Source of the DNA: Trileptium ribeirensis
Taxonomy: Eukaryota; Nematoda; Enoplea; Enoplida; Thoracostomopsidae
Assembly (NCBI GenBank): GCA_030248225.1
Contig: JASANE010009845.1
Coordinates: forward strand, 49,215 to 113,214
Length of the DNA stretch: 64,000 nucleotides
Reading direction: 5' to 3'
Position 1 is the stretch's first letter, and each line of letters opens with the position of its first letter. This document shows, piece after piece, positions 1 to 9,904 of the stretch. Position numbers and translations under genes: made by a program. The notes beneath the pieces were generated by a model, which saw only the letters and a program-made list of their open reading frames with translations, made no database searches and had not been told where the DNA came from.

Positions 1-269
1 AGTTTAGGTTAGGTGCAGTTCAGTTTAGTAAATTGAAAGCATGGATGGCTTTCAAAATGTGTTCCAAAATTTATCTTATTGACAAGCCTTAGAGACATAA
101 CGATGATCATAATTCCGTATTTGAGGAACGCTACATTATTTACTTAATAACGTCGACATTATTTGTACATACGTACAAAAAATTACTTTATGTTAGTGCA
201 AATATAAAGCATGATGGAATGTATGGCGATTTAACTACCTTTAAATATTTACTTTGTAAGATGTTAGTG

Positions 270-670
270 TAATGCAAAGCGTTACATGTTTCAGAAAGCG
301 ACACTTAGCCACACTTGTACGAGTTGTGCGGAAAGCTAAATACAAATCACACTTTTAGTAAATGCTCTAGTTGACAATGCCCCTTCTGTATATAAACATC
401 TGAAGCGTAATGGAAAACTGGTTTCACAAAAGCGAGACATACCCACAGTTGTACGAGTCGTGCAGAAAGCTAAGGATAAATCAGACTTTTAGTATATGCT
501 CAAGCTGACGATGATTCTTGTGTATATAAACATCTGAAGCGTAATGCAAAGCTGGATTCAGAAAGTGATATATCCACTCTTGAATGAGTTGTGTGTAAAG
601 CTAAAGACAAATCACACATTTAGAACGCGCTCCAGTTGGCAATGTCTCTAAAACATATAAAGATCTGAGA
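270..670. repeat. Tandem array, three diverged copies of about 134-138 bp
   Basis: Three successive units start with TAATGCAAAG or TAATGGAAAA at 270, 408 and 542. Each continues through a block containing ACGAGT(T/C)GTGC and ends with a TATATAAACATCTGA-type block. The copies differ at many positions and by small indels, so the array is old. No coding potential is seen. The preceding 269 bases show nothing except two TTAGG words at 4-13. Confidence 0.8.
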
Positions 671-1727
671 GCAGATTAAAAATGTAAGCCCTCTTTCTTC
701 GTTTCTGGCGAATTCTTTAGGAAAATTCGTTTTTCTTTAGTTATCATACAATTTTCTGCAGAAACGCTAAAGGCTAGGTTGTACGTAAACTGTTTAACTT
801 CAGTGTATTTTTCACAATGTCAAGTTGATCACTTCATTAATTCCAGAAATTTTTAGAATGCTATTGCTATTTAGAATACGGGTGTTTGGATTTGAGTATT
901 AAGAAAAACTGATTAAAAAATCAAGCCTTCCCAAGCTTTAGTAGCAGGAGAATTCCGTTAAAGTTTTCCTAGTGATGGATTCCGATATTTACAATATAGC
1001 GCTCACTGCGCCGCATTAGGTATAATGTAAATTCGAGTATACTGATCGTCGAAAATTTAAATATATGCAACCATTTCCACAGTTCATCGAAGTTGAGGTT
1101 TGAAGTAATTTGATTGTGTAATTTTCGCAAAATAAAACTTTCTGTTAGACAAGAGTGCTTTGCCCCATTTCTCTACAGATTGGAAGTATATTTTAGTTTG
1201 ATAACAAAATTTCGCTCCAACCGTCATCAAATATTCATATCCCGTATAATAGAAGACTGATTCCACAGTAGGTACAGGCTGGACTGTCTCCTTAGTTGGC
1301 TCATTATTCCTAGATATATGTAGATAATTGCGTGTTGTTGACGGCGGTTATCTATTTTCCTAAAATTAGGTGAAATATATTTTAAGATCGTCCTGTGAGA
1401 ACTGAAATATGTGAAAACAATCATACCTACATAATTGGAAGAGATATTGGGTTCATTTCATAGACTCTATCTTCTTGAAGACGCTATGTGGCTGTGTATA
1501 AATGCTGTTACAATTTGTTATCTATGTATTAGATTTGAGTTTACACTGGTTTTAAAATGAACCCATGAGAGCCGAAAAGTACGAATACTACAAATGTTTT
1601 GCCACAATAGTTGAACATGCATTTTGCTAACTGCTTTTTACAGATTAGATATATCTAACAAGTGGCGCGGCCACGATTTTGCTATGAAGAGACGGTGCGA
1701 TCAGAACCTGTATCAAGGTTGTTTGCC
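671..1727. other. AT-rich stretch upstream of the first gene; nothing recognised
   Basis: Short open frames on both strands have no recognisable motif or coding character. The only feature of note is its position immediately upstream of the putative leader of the ABHD14-like gene. Confidence 0.6.
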
Positions 1728-1736
1728 TATAAAAAG
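1728..1736 (+). promoter_or_regulatory. Possible TATA box of the ABHD14-like gene
   Basis: TATAAAAAG lies 433 bases before the start codon. No initiator sits at the ideal 30 bases downstream; CAGTT near 1768 and the CAGTCAGCC near 1845 are the nearest candidates. The call rests only on the box itself and on the plausible leader exon that follows. Confidence 0.3.
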
Positions 1737-1839
1737 TTACTCTATTTTTTATTGCATGGGCAGGAGAGCAGTTCGCGTATGAAACTGCAGGATTTTTTTA
1801 AATCTGGAAATTGTGTTTTTCTTTTACACTTACACACCA

Positions 1840-1945
1840 AAACAGTCAGCCAGCCAAAAACGACAGTGCAAAATTTAATTTATATCAAGCAGCAAAACAT
1901 TTTGAAAAGTGAAAGCTTAACAACTGTAGCTAGGAGCCCATGATA
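1840..1945 (+). other. Possible non-coding leader exon of the ABHD14-like gene
   Basis: An A-rich, leader-like sequence ends at a good donor (GTAAGAT, GT at 1946-1947). A matching acceptor, TTTTTAG ending at 2156, sits four bases before the ATG at 2161. A 5'-UTR intron of about 210 bases would therefore join the leader to the first coding exon. This is inference from splice-site match only; the 5' end of the exon is unknown. Confidence 0.35.
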
Positions 1946-2160
1946 GTAAGATCCCATTAGGTTTGTAAAATTACGAGTGCACGAACCTTCAAAATACAAG
2001 TTTCATAACAGCTGTTTTATTTTAAAAATATTTATGATACCACAAAATCACTTAATTACCGAATTTTTAATCTCTCAAATTTTCCCAGCCGCACTACGTG
2101 TGTCAACCCTATTATACCAGCTTAACATGCAGTACAAAACAATCAGATATTTTTAGGAAT

Positions 2161-2289
2161 ATGATTTACTACGTAGTATTAGCCGTGCTAGTATGTTCAC
2201 AATGGATCGCGTTAGCAGCTGCTAAAACGAAAACTCTTCAAGTTCATTCCGCTACCGGTCCACCATACATTCCGTATAACCAAACATAC
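2161..2289 (+). CDS. ABHD14-like gene, coding exon 1 (signal peptide)
   Basis: Codes for residues 1-43: a hydrophobic leader with core YYVVLAVLVC, an Ala-rich cleavage region, and the sequon NQT. It ends at the donor GTAAGT in phase 0. The upstream in-frame extension is rejected because MIYYVV gives the better signal peptide and follows a splice acceptor. Confidence 0.8.
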
Positions 2290-5200
2290 GTAAGTTAGAC
2301 GAAGAGTTAATTAGAAATAAAAGAGCTGACATAAAACTATTTACTAGCATTGGCTGGAATGAGCAGGTGTTATGCTCCAACAGCTGTAATTGTCTGCTAG
2401 TTGTTTTACCACGTGGTCTCATATATGTATTTGGCCCAGGTAACCCTGATCGGTGTTATATCGTTAGAAAAAAGATCAGCTTTGGTTATTTGCAACCCGC
2501 ATATGCCAATCATGCATTCTCGAGGTCCAAGGTTTTGAGATAGGGAATAGCCGAGTGCTCGCGGAGGGTGGAGTACTCGGAATTTCACGTCGAAGGAGAG
2601 AATTCGCGCCTCAGGGGGTGGGCTCCCTATTCTTCCCCTATGATTATATATAATGCCAATATACCTGAATGTATGAAAGGTTAGAACCGAGGTGTGTGTG
2701 TCTGAAAATTTTTGGACCCGCGGGTACCTGCGAAAAGCCAGGGTTGTTCGCTGCCACTATGCGTCATTCACATTAAGATGTGTGCACTCACTGCACACGG
2801 TCACGCGAGAACCGCAGTGCTCGTTACACTGCAGTTGTCGCTACAAGCTTCGTACAACAGCTGACATTTATGAACGATGCTTGTAGCGACTGCCTCGTCA
2901 TGCCTTAATACATTTAAATCGTTATTAAAAAAGTCAACCTAGACCATTTTTTACATTACGACAGAAACCTTTAATCAGATATAAGAGGATTAAACCCTAT
3001 CTGATTTATTTTTTATTTAATTACTGTATGCTATATGTGTACATTCTTTAAATAAAATCTTGTTGTCGTTGTTGTTGTTGACTGCATTAATTGATGTTAC
3101 ATTGCATGTAACAACATTGTTTAAAGGTGTACGCGCAGTGTAGCGAAACAATGATTGCCACACGATGCTGTAGCGAGGAATAATATCCTTGCACTGCAGC
3201 TGTAACAGAAGCCATAGCAGCTGCACACTGATGTAACAAAAATTGAGAACAACGCACGTCGCGTTTGTTACATAAAACGGAATTGTTAGACGCTGGTGTG
3301 GTTATAAGTGGGAAAATTTTTGCACTGTTGGTACTGAAATCAAAGTAGTTGCACGGCAAGTGCAAACAACATGAACGCTGCACGATGACAACGAGTGTAC
3401 AGAAAAATATATACCAACCGTATGAAGTAAAACATAAGGTGGTATAACGCGGATGTCCTTTCGTGCATTCAAGTATTCTTGCGCCAAAAGAATTGCCTGC
3501 TAATTTTGACATAACTGTGTAAATTACGTTGGGCATGATTTTTGCTCAATATATTTAAGCCCAGAATAGTTTATTCCGCTGGAGAGAAACCAACTACCGA
3601 ATGTAATTCTTTCATTGTACGCCAACTTTTTCATAGTATTGTGTGGAAATATAACAATCCTTAATATAAAGTCAGTCCAAGCAAACCAAACAACCCAAGC
3701 TCCAAAAAATGTCAGCTCTAGAGCATCAGCTCATATGATCAGAACGCGAACTTTATTTTTCAAAGGTTATCATGTATATTTGATGGTCCTTATGATATAC
3801 ATCGTTATACATTAGCAACGTTTCGATGTGAAATCCATAATCCCCAGACTTTTATCAAGTCTAACCTTCCGTGTTGCTGCCCACTTCTCGAAATAGATCT
3901 GCGTTCCTGATGATATGACACATGCTCAGAAGGGAATATTATACCCTCTGAGACTAGCACACCAACCCACCGCTGGCGCTATGCAAAGGAACAATTCATT
4001 TCCTGAAACAAATAAACTGCGCAATACGAAAAAACTACAGCGGTCAACAGGACTGGGACACCTAACTTCTGATTTGGCAGGACGACGCTTGAGACAGTTA
4101 GGCCACCCTTGTATGATTATGTCTTTGTATTACAATGTGGATCGCTGTAACTTTGGTGCATGTTTCCCAAAGAGTTTACAAATGCTGCAGATATCTTGTT
4201 TTATAAATTACAACCATTATATGCTAAAATGCATGATGAGGCCAAAAATAACTCCAATTGGTGTGGGTTTTGGAAGCATTTTTGGCATGAAATCATAGGA
4301 GCAGCGCAAATACAAAGCAAGGTGCACAAAATTTTCTGGTAAAGAATTACGCGACGAACAGATTTTTTCAGAAAAAGGTTCTCCTCCAATTAAACGCCGT
4401 TTTTAACAACAATTGTCGCTAAGCTCTCTCCGTTTCAATAAAATAAAACGTGAAATGACCGGGAACCAAAAATATAATTAGGGTTTTCGAGTTGGAGTAT
4501 GAATCTATCATCTCCCGCGAAATATCAAACATTCCAGATAGATATTTTTGCTTGAGCATGTCACATGTTAGCAATTTAAACAAAAGTTTAACTTAATATT
4601 TGCGTTGCAAGTGCTATTCGTTTTTAAGATAACATCGATCTATTTCTATTCATCTTATAGTTTGGAAATGAAACAGTTATTTTGAAAGACTGACTGTAGC
4701 GTATAGCACAGCGCATACACTTACACATAAGCATTCCATACTGTGACTCTACTTGTTTTTAGTGACCTGGGCTGGGCCAGAAACCAACATTCCTATATAT
4801 TGCACAACATGACGTTTGTGTGCTGTGATAGCACGCAACAAATATATACATCGTACAATAAACACATTTGCATGTAATCATAGATGGTCACTTTCGTTTT
4901 CGAACCAGTCCGGTTCTTCCCGGGCTGTTTTAAGCAACGGTAGGCCCGGCCTGGAGCTACAAATACCGACCCCGCTTAGTCCGTTTGCAAACAGGATCGG
5001 CACACCCAACACGCCCCATCAAGCGGACTGGACGGTGTATTGCTGATGACCAATATTATCAGTTGTACAGTGTAATAAAGACAAAGTTTGGCTTTTATAT
5101 AGGTGCCATTGCGATTGCTAGTCTAGTTAACGGCTTAGGCTTAATAGACTAAGGCTCAGGCATTCACATAGATGCCTGCGGTTCCTTAATCCATGAGCAG

Positions 5201-8200
5201 ATTCCAACGTTTTATACCATTCAACTCAACTTGTCAATGCCGTTGAAATTGTACATAAACTTTTATCGTTTGTTGAGAATTTTGTTAGAAATTTTCGGTA
5301 CTATCATTCGTAACCCAAAAAAGTAAAAATTAATAAATATGATGTTCTGAATTGCCTCGTCAAGGTCAGTTTAAGTACAACGTTACCAAAACTGGGGGAG
5401 CGTTGGAAGGGCAAAATTTTTTGCAACGTTTATTAGTTTTCAAGTTCCACGATAGCAAATTCCACGGAATTTGGCCTCAAAATTGACGTTATTTAACCCC
5501 TTCGCATAAATACGTTAGCAGTGTATGTAATGGGTTATGAAATTATCTAAAGTTAAAAATAATTCAGCCACATCTACCAATCAATTCTTGAGTTTTTTTC
5601 TGCTATGCGTTTCTCTATAAGGGTCATGTATATATATCGCAACCAAGTGGCAGGATAATCTAGCATACGATTGAATCAAAACAGTTTTGTTCACCCTAAT
5701 GGTTATATCGTTTGGTATATACACTTTCCAGCGATGGCCTGCTAGAAACTTTTTCATTTAATCTAGAGCAGAAAACGAGACCAAAGTTTTTATGCTGAAC
5801 TGTTCTTTACTAATATTTAGAATGATTAAAATTTTAGCCATATGTCATCGACTTAACTTTCGAAGAAGCCGGAGCTGGAGCAAAAGGCAACGTAATATTG
5901 CTCCACGACTACTTCGATAATCGAACGTTATGGGATAATCTTGGCGTGTTGAAGAAGTTAGCTGACAACGGATACAACGCATATGCCATGGATTACCCAG
6001 GTTAGCCGTGTAGCTACAGCTTTCTAAAATTAGATTGCTTTTTATCACATAGGGATTTATTTCTGCAAAAAGTTTATACCGCTCATCTTAGCGTCGAAAC
6101 GCTACAGCTTCTTATGTAAAGCGAACGATAAGATTTCTGACTAGCTTGTGACAAGAACGCAAGTCGGAATGCACTTCGCTGCGTCAAGTACTGTAAATAA
6201 ATGACATAAGGTCCATGAGGTGAACTTACCAGAACTCTAGTTTTCGTTTTGCTTTAAACCCAGAAATCTCTATTTCAATTGGAATAGCTGCTATTAAATG
6301 GCTGTAATTATTGCAAAAGATCACGTAGAACAAGCTGATCTCAAATTAGATGTCCTTACGTCTTCAAAATAACAGTATTTAATATATATGGCTAGGTTTA
6401 GACTTTTTCGGACAATATAATTAGCAGGTCTTTGAAGCGTTCAGAAATATTGGTCACTTAAAAGTTGAACGGAAGTCTCTATTTGCTAGCGATCTAGTAC
6501 TTAAATACAGACATCTATGTCCATCCATCAAAGATGTCCATAGTCTGTGGTCAAGGCTTTGAAGGTTCATTGTCTCGGTGAGGGCACAGTGCATAGCGGA
6601 TGGGAAGGCACAGGTGTATAGCCATAAATTTCCCGGCCAAAGTAACCCTGAGGGGCGGAAATAAAATGCAGGCCATACCGTTCTCGATATACTAAGCCTA
6701 AGCCTTAGTCTTAGCCTAAGCTAAGGTCCTTATATGAGACATACACTAAGCCTAAACCTAAGTCGGGGCTACCGGCCCCCGAACCCCCCGCTCTAAACTG
6801 TTCTTTTTTGTAACGTTATAACATACCGCCCCTTAGGGTTACTTGGTTGAATTTCCCCATCTCCCCACTTTTAATTACAGTTTTCGGCATTTTTCCTAAC
6901 TTTGCCTTAAAAGACCAATCCTCCAGGATAAAGACCGACCCTCCAGGCCCTGTTTATCTCACGTGGAACCTCGTATCTTGAGTAATATGATTAAATGCTA
7001 GTTTTGCGACATAAAATTCGTTTAGTAGTAGTACTAGGCCGCCAGAGCAGTTTACACTGTAGGATTTGTTTATATACTGCATTATCCGAAATGTAGTTTT
7101 CAAACCTGTCCAGACAGAGTTTGACCGCAAGCTGTTTTCTAGAGCTAGAGTTTCAAGTATTCGGATTCTTTGAAATTTTCAGTTTAAGGGCTTTTTTCTA
7201 TTTAAGGGCTTCCTGGCGCAACAAGCCATCACGGTGAGCGTGAACATTTGGCACACGATTACGAACTTATCCCACTTATGCGCGATATATTTGCAAAATT
7301 GGAAATCCCGAAAGCTGCCCTGGTCACACCGATATATGCAGTTAAATATGGCATGTATTTGGTGAGCCAATTTGACGGCCCTGGTTTGATAGCTGGTCTC
7401 GTTCTCATATCACCAAAATCGATTGCAACTCAACCCGCTGACATCGCAAATATAGAGGTAAATATTTTGTAAACAACATGCTGCAGGATATGGTAGCATC
7501 TGTTACAGGCTATATTATAGTCTGCTACTATTACAGGCTATAGTTCTTACAGAATTACCTTTGTGGGCAACTAAAGTCATAATTTTTACAATCTAAAATT
7601 GCTATAGCTATCGTTTTTATATCACTTTCATTCATAAAAAGCATATTTATATATATGACATGTTTAAATATAATTTTTGTGTACGCAAAACACTTTGCGC
7701 AACATTAGACACCAAAATATGCGCCCAATCTAAAAATTTTTAGGAGCTAAAATATTCTTGAGACAATTATTATTTAGTATATATACTATAACATAGTACT
7801 GAAGGTCTAAACACACTGCAGTGCGAACGAAACTTATTACGAGCCAAATGTCGTATTTGCAATTTACAAATATTTACATTTCAGACACCGGTTCTGGGAA
7901 TCTATGGCACTAAAGACAAAAAAGCTCATCGCATTTTGACCCAGCAATTATCAACCATCGACGGTTTATTATTAGCCGAAGTGGAAGATGGAAAACGTGA
8001 ATTTTACAAAAACAAACGCAAGCCAGAACTTGCAGATCTCATGGTTGATCATATGGTTAAATTTTTGGACTCAGTAGACCTTCGACCGATCTCTGGCCAG
8101 CCGCCTGCTGCAATAACGGAAGAAGAATATGCACAACTACAGGAATCACGCAAAGGTCCACAGGAGGTTAAACCAGCGAGACGACAACAGTCCGGGTCAC

Positions 8201-8487
8201 GATCATCTTCACGTTTCATAACAAACCGCAATACAAGAGCAGAGCAATTATTCGGCCTTAGCGCTAGCAGTGGCGGGCGTAATACGGGCAGCAGCCGGAA
8301 CAGTAGCAAAAACAAAAGTGCCGAAAAGAGTTCACAACGTGGAAAGTCGTCGTCAGAGGTCAGGGGTCGCAGTCGTAACCGCCAATCGGATAGCGCAGGA
8401 GGACAGTCCACGAAAACTGAATCGGCTGCTGCCGCAAAGGCCAGAATTGACAATTGTCGCGCAGAATGTGAAGCGAAATGTCGCTAA
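2161..8487 (+). CDS. ABHD14-like secreted alpha/beta-hydrolase pseudoenzyme with basic C-terminal tail (4 exons)
   Basis: Exons 2161-2289, 5838-6000, 7207-7457 and 7885-8487 join in phase at GT-AG borders to give 381 residues. Residues 1-22 are a signal peptide. Residues 60-245 follow the ABHD14 family: strand-turn NVILLHDYF at 61-69, AYAMDYPG at 91-98, YGMY at 145-148, LVLISP at 162-167, VLGIYGTKD at 184-192. Family members use a Ser in SGMY, an Asp after YG and a His in GHP. Here the Ser is Tyr145, the His is Lys218, the oxyanion HG is HD (66-67), and only Asp192 remains, so hydrolase activity looks lost. N-glycosylation sequons lie at N40 and N71. Residues 246-381 are an added tail rich in Ser, Arg, Lys and Gln, ending with Cys372, Cys376 and Cys380. 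It probably acts outside the cell or in the secretory pathway as a binding protein; the function is unknown. No close canonical AATAAA follows the stop. Confidence 0.85.
2290..5837 (+). other. Intron 1 of the ABHD14-like gene
   Basis: A 3.5-kb intron from GTAAGT to TTTTAG. It holds an imperfect hairpin (arms near 2834-2848 and 2876-2890, GTCGCTACAAGC against GCTTGTAGCGAC), a short GTT run near 3062-3080, and a locally GC-rich patch near 4910-5000. A diverged interspersed repeat at about 5281-5480 is also seen near 9.5 and 16.5 kb. No second gene is supported. Confidence 0.7.
5838..6000 (+). CDS. ABHD14-like gene, coding exon 2
   Basis: Codes for residues 44-97 with the first strand and turn of the hydrolase fold (NVILLHDYF) and the AYAMDYP strand. 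The acceptor is ATTTTAG and the donor CCAG|GTTAGC, leaving one base of the Gly98 codon. It contains a sequon NRT at 71-73. Confidence 0.85.
6001..7206 (+). other. Intron 2 of the ABHD14-like gene
   Basis: A 1.2-kb intron. Near 6690-6760 it has an unusual local run of CCTAAG/CTTAGG words in both orientations that could fold on itself, followed by a GC-rich patch near 6763-6795. No gene is seen. Confidence 0.65.
7207..7457 (+). CDS. ABHD14-like gene, coding exon 3
   Basis: Codes for residues 98-181 and covers the helix LIPLMRDIFAKLEIP, the nucleophile-elbow region (KYGMY in place of the family SGMY) and the LVLISP strand. Two bases complete Gly98 at the start, and the exon ends in phase 0 at GAG|GTAAAT. 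Confidence 0.85.
7458..7884 (+). other. Intron 3 of the ABHD14-like gene
   Basis: A 427-bp AT-rich intron from GTAAAT to ACATTTCAG. Nothing else is seen in it. Confidence 0.8.
7885..8487 (+). CDS. ABHD14-like gene, coding exon 4 and stop
   Basis: Codes for residues 182-381. The first 64 residues complete the hydrolase fold (TPVLGIYGTKD to HMVKFLDSV). The rest is the low-complexity basic tail with Ser/Arg-type stretches and the closing CRAECEAKCR. Just after the stop, TCACACA and TGTGTGA form a small hairpin (8492-8511). Confidence 0.88.
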   Translation, partial: TPVLGIYGTKDKKAHRILTQQLSTIDGLLLAEVEDGKREFYKNKRKPELADLMVDHMVKFLDSVDLRPISGQPPAAITEEEYAQLQESRKGPQEVKPARRQQSGSRSSSRFITNRNTRAEQLFGLSASSGGRNTGSSRNSSKNKSAEKSSQRGKSSSEVRGRSRNRQSDSAGGQSTKTESAAAAKARIDNCRAECEAKCR

Positions 8488-9010
8488 AAATGTCACACAC
8501 ATTTATGTGTGATTTTTGAAATGAACTATAAGCACTGTTTTTATAACGTCGTATATGCATCAATAATATAACTTCTGCTGTTGGGGTTTTACTTTAGGTA
8601 ATGCCAAATGTTAATACTGTAGAAAATAGGTTGGATCCCTCTGGTTCACGAGCCTAAAACCGAACATACCAACATGTTCTTCCAAGTTATGGGTAAGGAT
8701 GATGGACACGGATGACGTATGAATCCCTAACCTGCTATAACACATACTATTCTTGCTACGATATACCATAAAACATTTAAAATTGCAAGGCACGAATTGG
8801 GCATTTCAACAAAAATTAACAAAATTTCGCTACTTTGTTAGTGTTTGGAAAATTATATATGTTACGTGTTATTCTTAAAATGGTATTGGAATGCTTGTAA
8901 CATACCGTGATCTTTTCAGTGATGTAGTTAAAGGTTGGGTCTTGCCTAGAATCATCCAGGTTGGAAATGGTCGATTTGGAAGATAGAGGAAATTTTGGTA
9001 CATTTGGCTA
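8488..9010. other. Region downstream of the ABHD14-like gene
   Basis: Includes the likely 3' UTR. No canonical AATAAA is close to the stop; AATAAT near 8562 and ATAAAAC near 8768 are weak candidates for the poly(A) signal. No other gene is seen. Confidence 0.5.
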
Positions 9011-9410
9011 ATGCGGCGTTTACTTTATAGAACACCCTCCGTGTGGAAGATTTGTGCACGTGTGATCATGACCATATCATGGTGCATGGTACTCGGAAGG
9101 ATATACAATTCAGCACAAGTCATGGTGTCTTCGACACCCTATGTTTGAATTGTTATTTGAAAAGGGCGGGAGAACTAGCTAACTAAAATTTCAAATCATT
9201 TACCCTAATTGATTGTATCCCATAAACCATTCCGTTTAAGCCTTTGCATAGGGAGTGCATGGATAAAATTTTCACTGTATATATAATTATTATATATTCA
9301 AAATAGACTCCGTACAACGAAAAAACATCAAGACGTCTTCGCAAAGGACTTTCATCACAGCTAGCTTAAACCCGGAAACCGATTTAGCTACTAGCTAGTC
9401 AATGCAGTTC
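9011..9410. mobile_element. Partial copy of a palindrome-rich foldback element
   Basis: The stretch from AATGCGGCGTTTAC at 9011 through GTGTGGAAGATTTGTGCAC and GGTGTCTTCGACACC (9124-9138) matches, in reverse complement, the arm at about 14,712-14,885. The later part near 9,311-9,360 (CCGTACAACGAAAAAAC to GACTTTCATC) matches the reverse complement of about 14,520-14,580. It is a single-orientation, diverged copy of the element described at 14.3-15.0 kb. Confidence 0.7.
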
Positions 9411-9430
9411 GAACGGCATATGAAACTATG

Positions 9431-9720
9431 CATTTATCGGGAAAATTTTCTTGAAAATGTTGACCATTTGGAAGTCAAAAAAATAAAAAAAATTGTAATA
9501 AATATGATCAAAATGAGTACTTTCTGAGCGGCCTCGTAGAGCTGTATGGCATGGTACCAAAATGTCAGCTATATCTTCAAAATTGACTACTTTCAGATTG
9601 GAAAACATCTCGGAAATCCCTAAAAGGTCGCATTCACAAATACACTGAAGTATAAAAAATTAGGGGGACCATTGAGAACTCAAAAATCTAAAAAGATTTG
9701 TCAGAAATCTTCCAATTTCG
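9431..9720. repeat. Diverged interspersed repeat, copy 1
   Basis: Shares a series of blocks (AAAATGAGTA..TTTCTGA, GGTACCAAAAT, GACCATTG.GA.CTCAAAAATC) with about 16,430-16,600, and weaker blocks with 5,281-5,480. No termini or coding sequence are visible. It is old. Confidence 0.5.
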
Positions 9721-9904
9721 GGCTGGGGATTATAGGAAAGACCCAAGTATTTTTGTATATTTCGATGCCGAGCGATCACTGTTGACAACGTTGGACTTAT
9801 TGAAAATCAATGAAAGTATGATGTTATTCTCTAAAACAGCTGGGCTGGTTTGGCGTATATTTCGTACTACTTATGGTCTGAATTTAAATTATAGGTGTCG
9901 ATAG

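Noticed and set aside
4..13. TTAGGTTAGG as telomere sequence
   Set aside because: Only two units, not an array.
3087..3536. 149-codon open frame on the minus strand
   Set aside because: No family resemblance, Cys- and aromatic-rich from antisense composition, no splice or start context; it lies in the intron of the ABHD14-like gene.
8049..8453. 134-codon minus-strand frame opposite the last exon of the ABHD14-like gene
   Set aside because: It is the antisense shadow of the Ser/Arg-rich tail.
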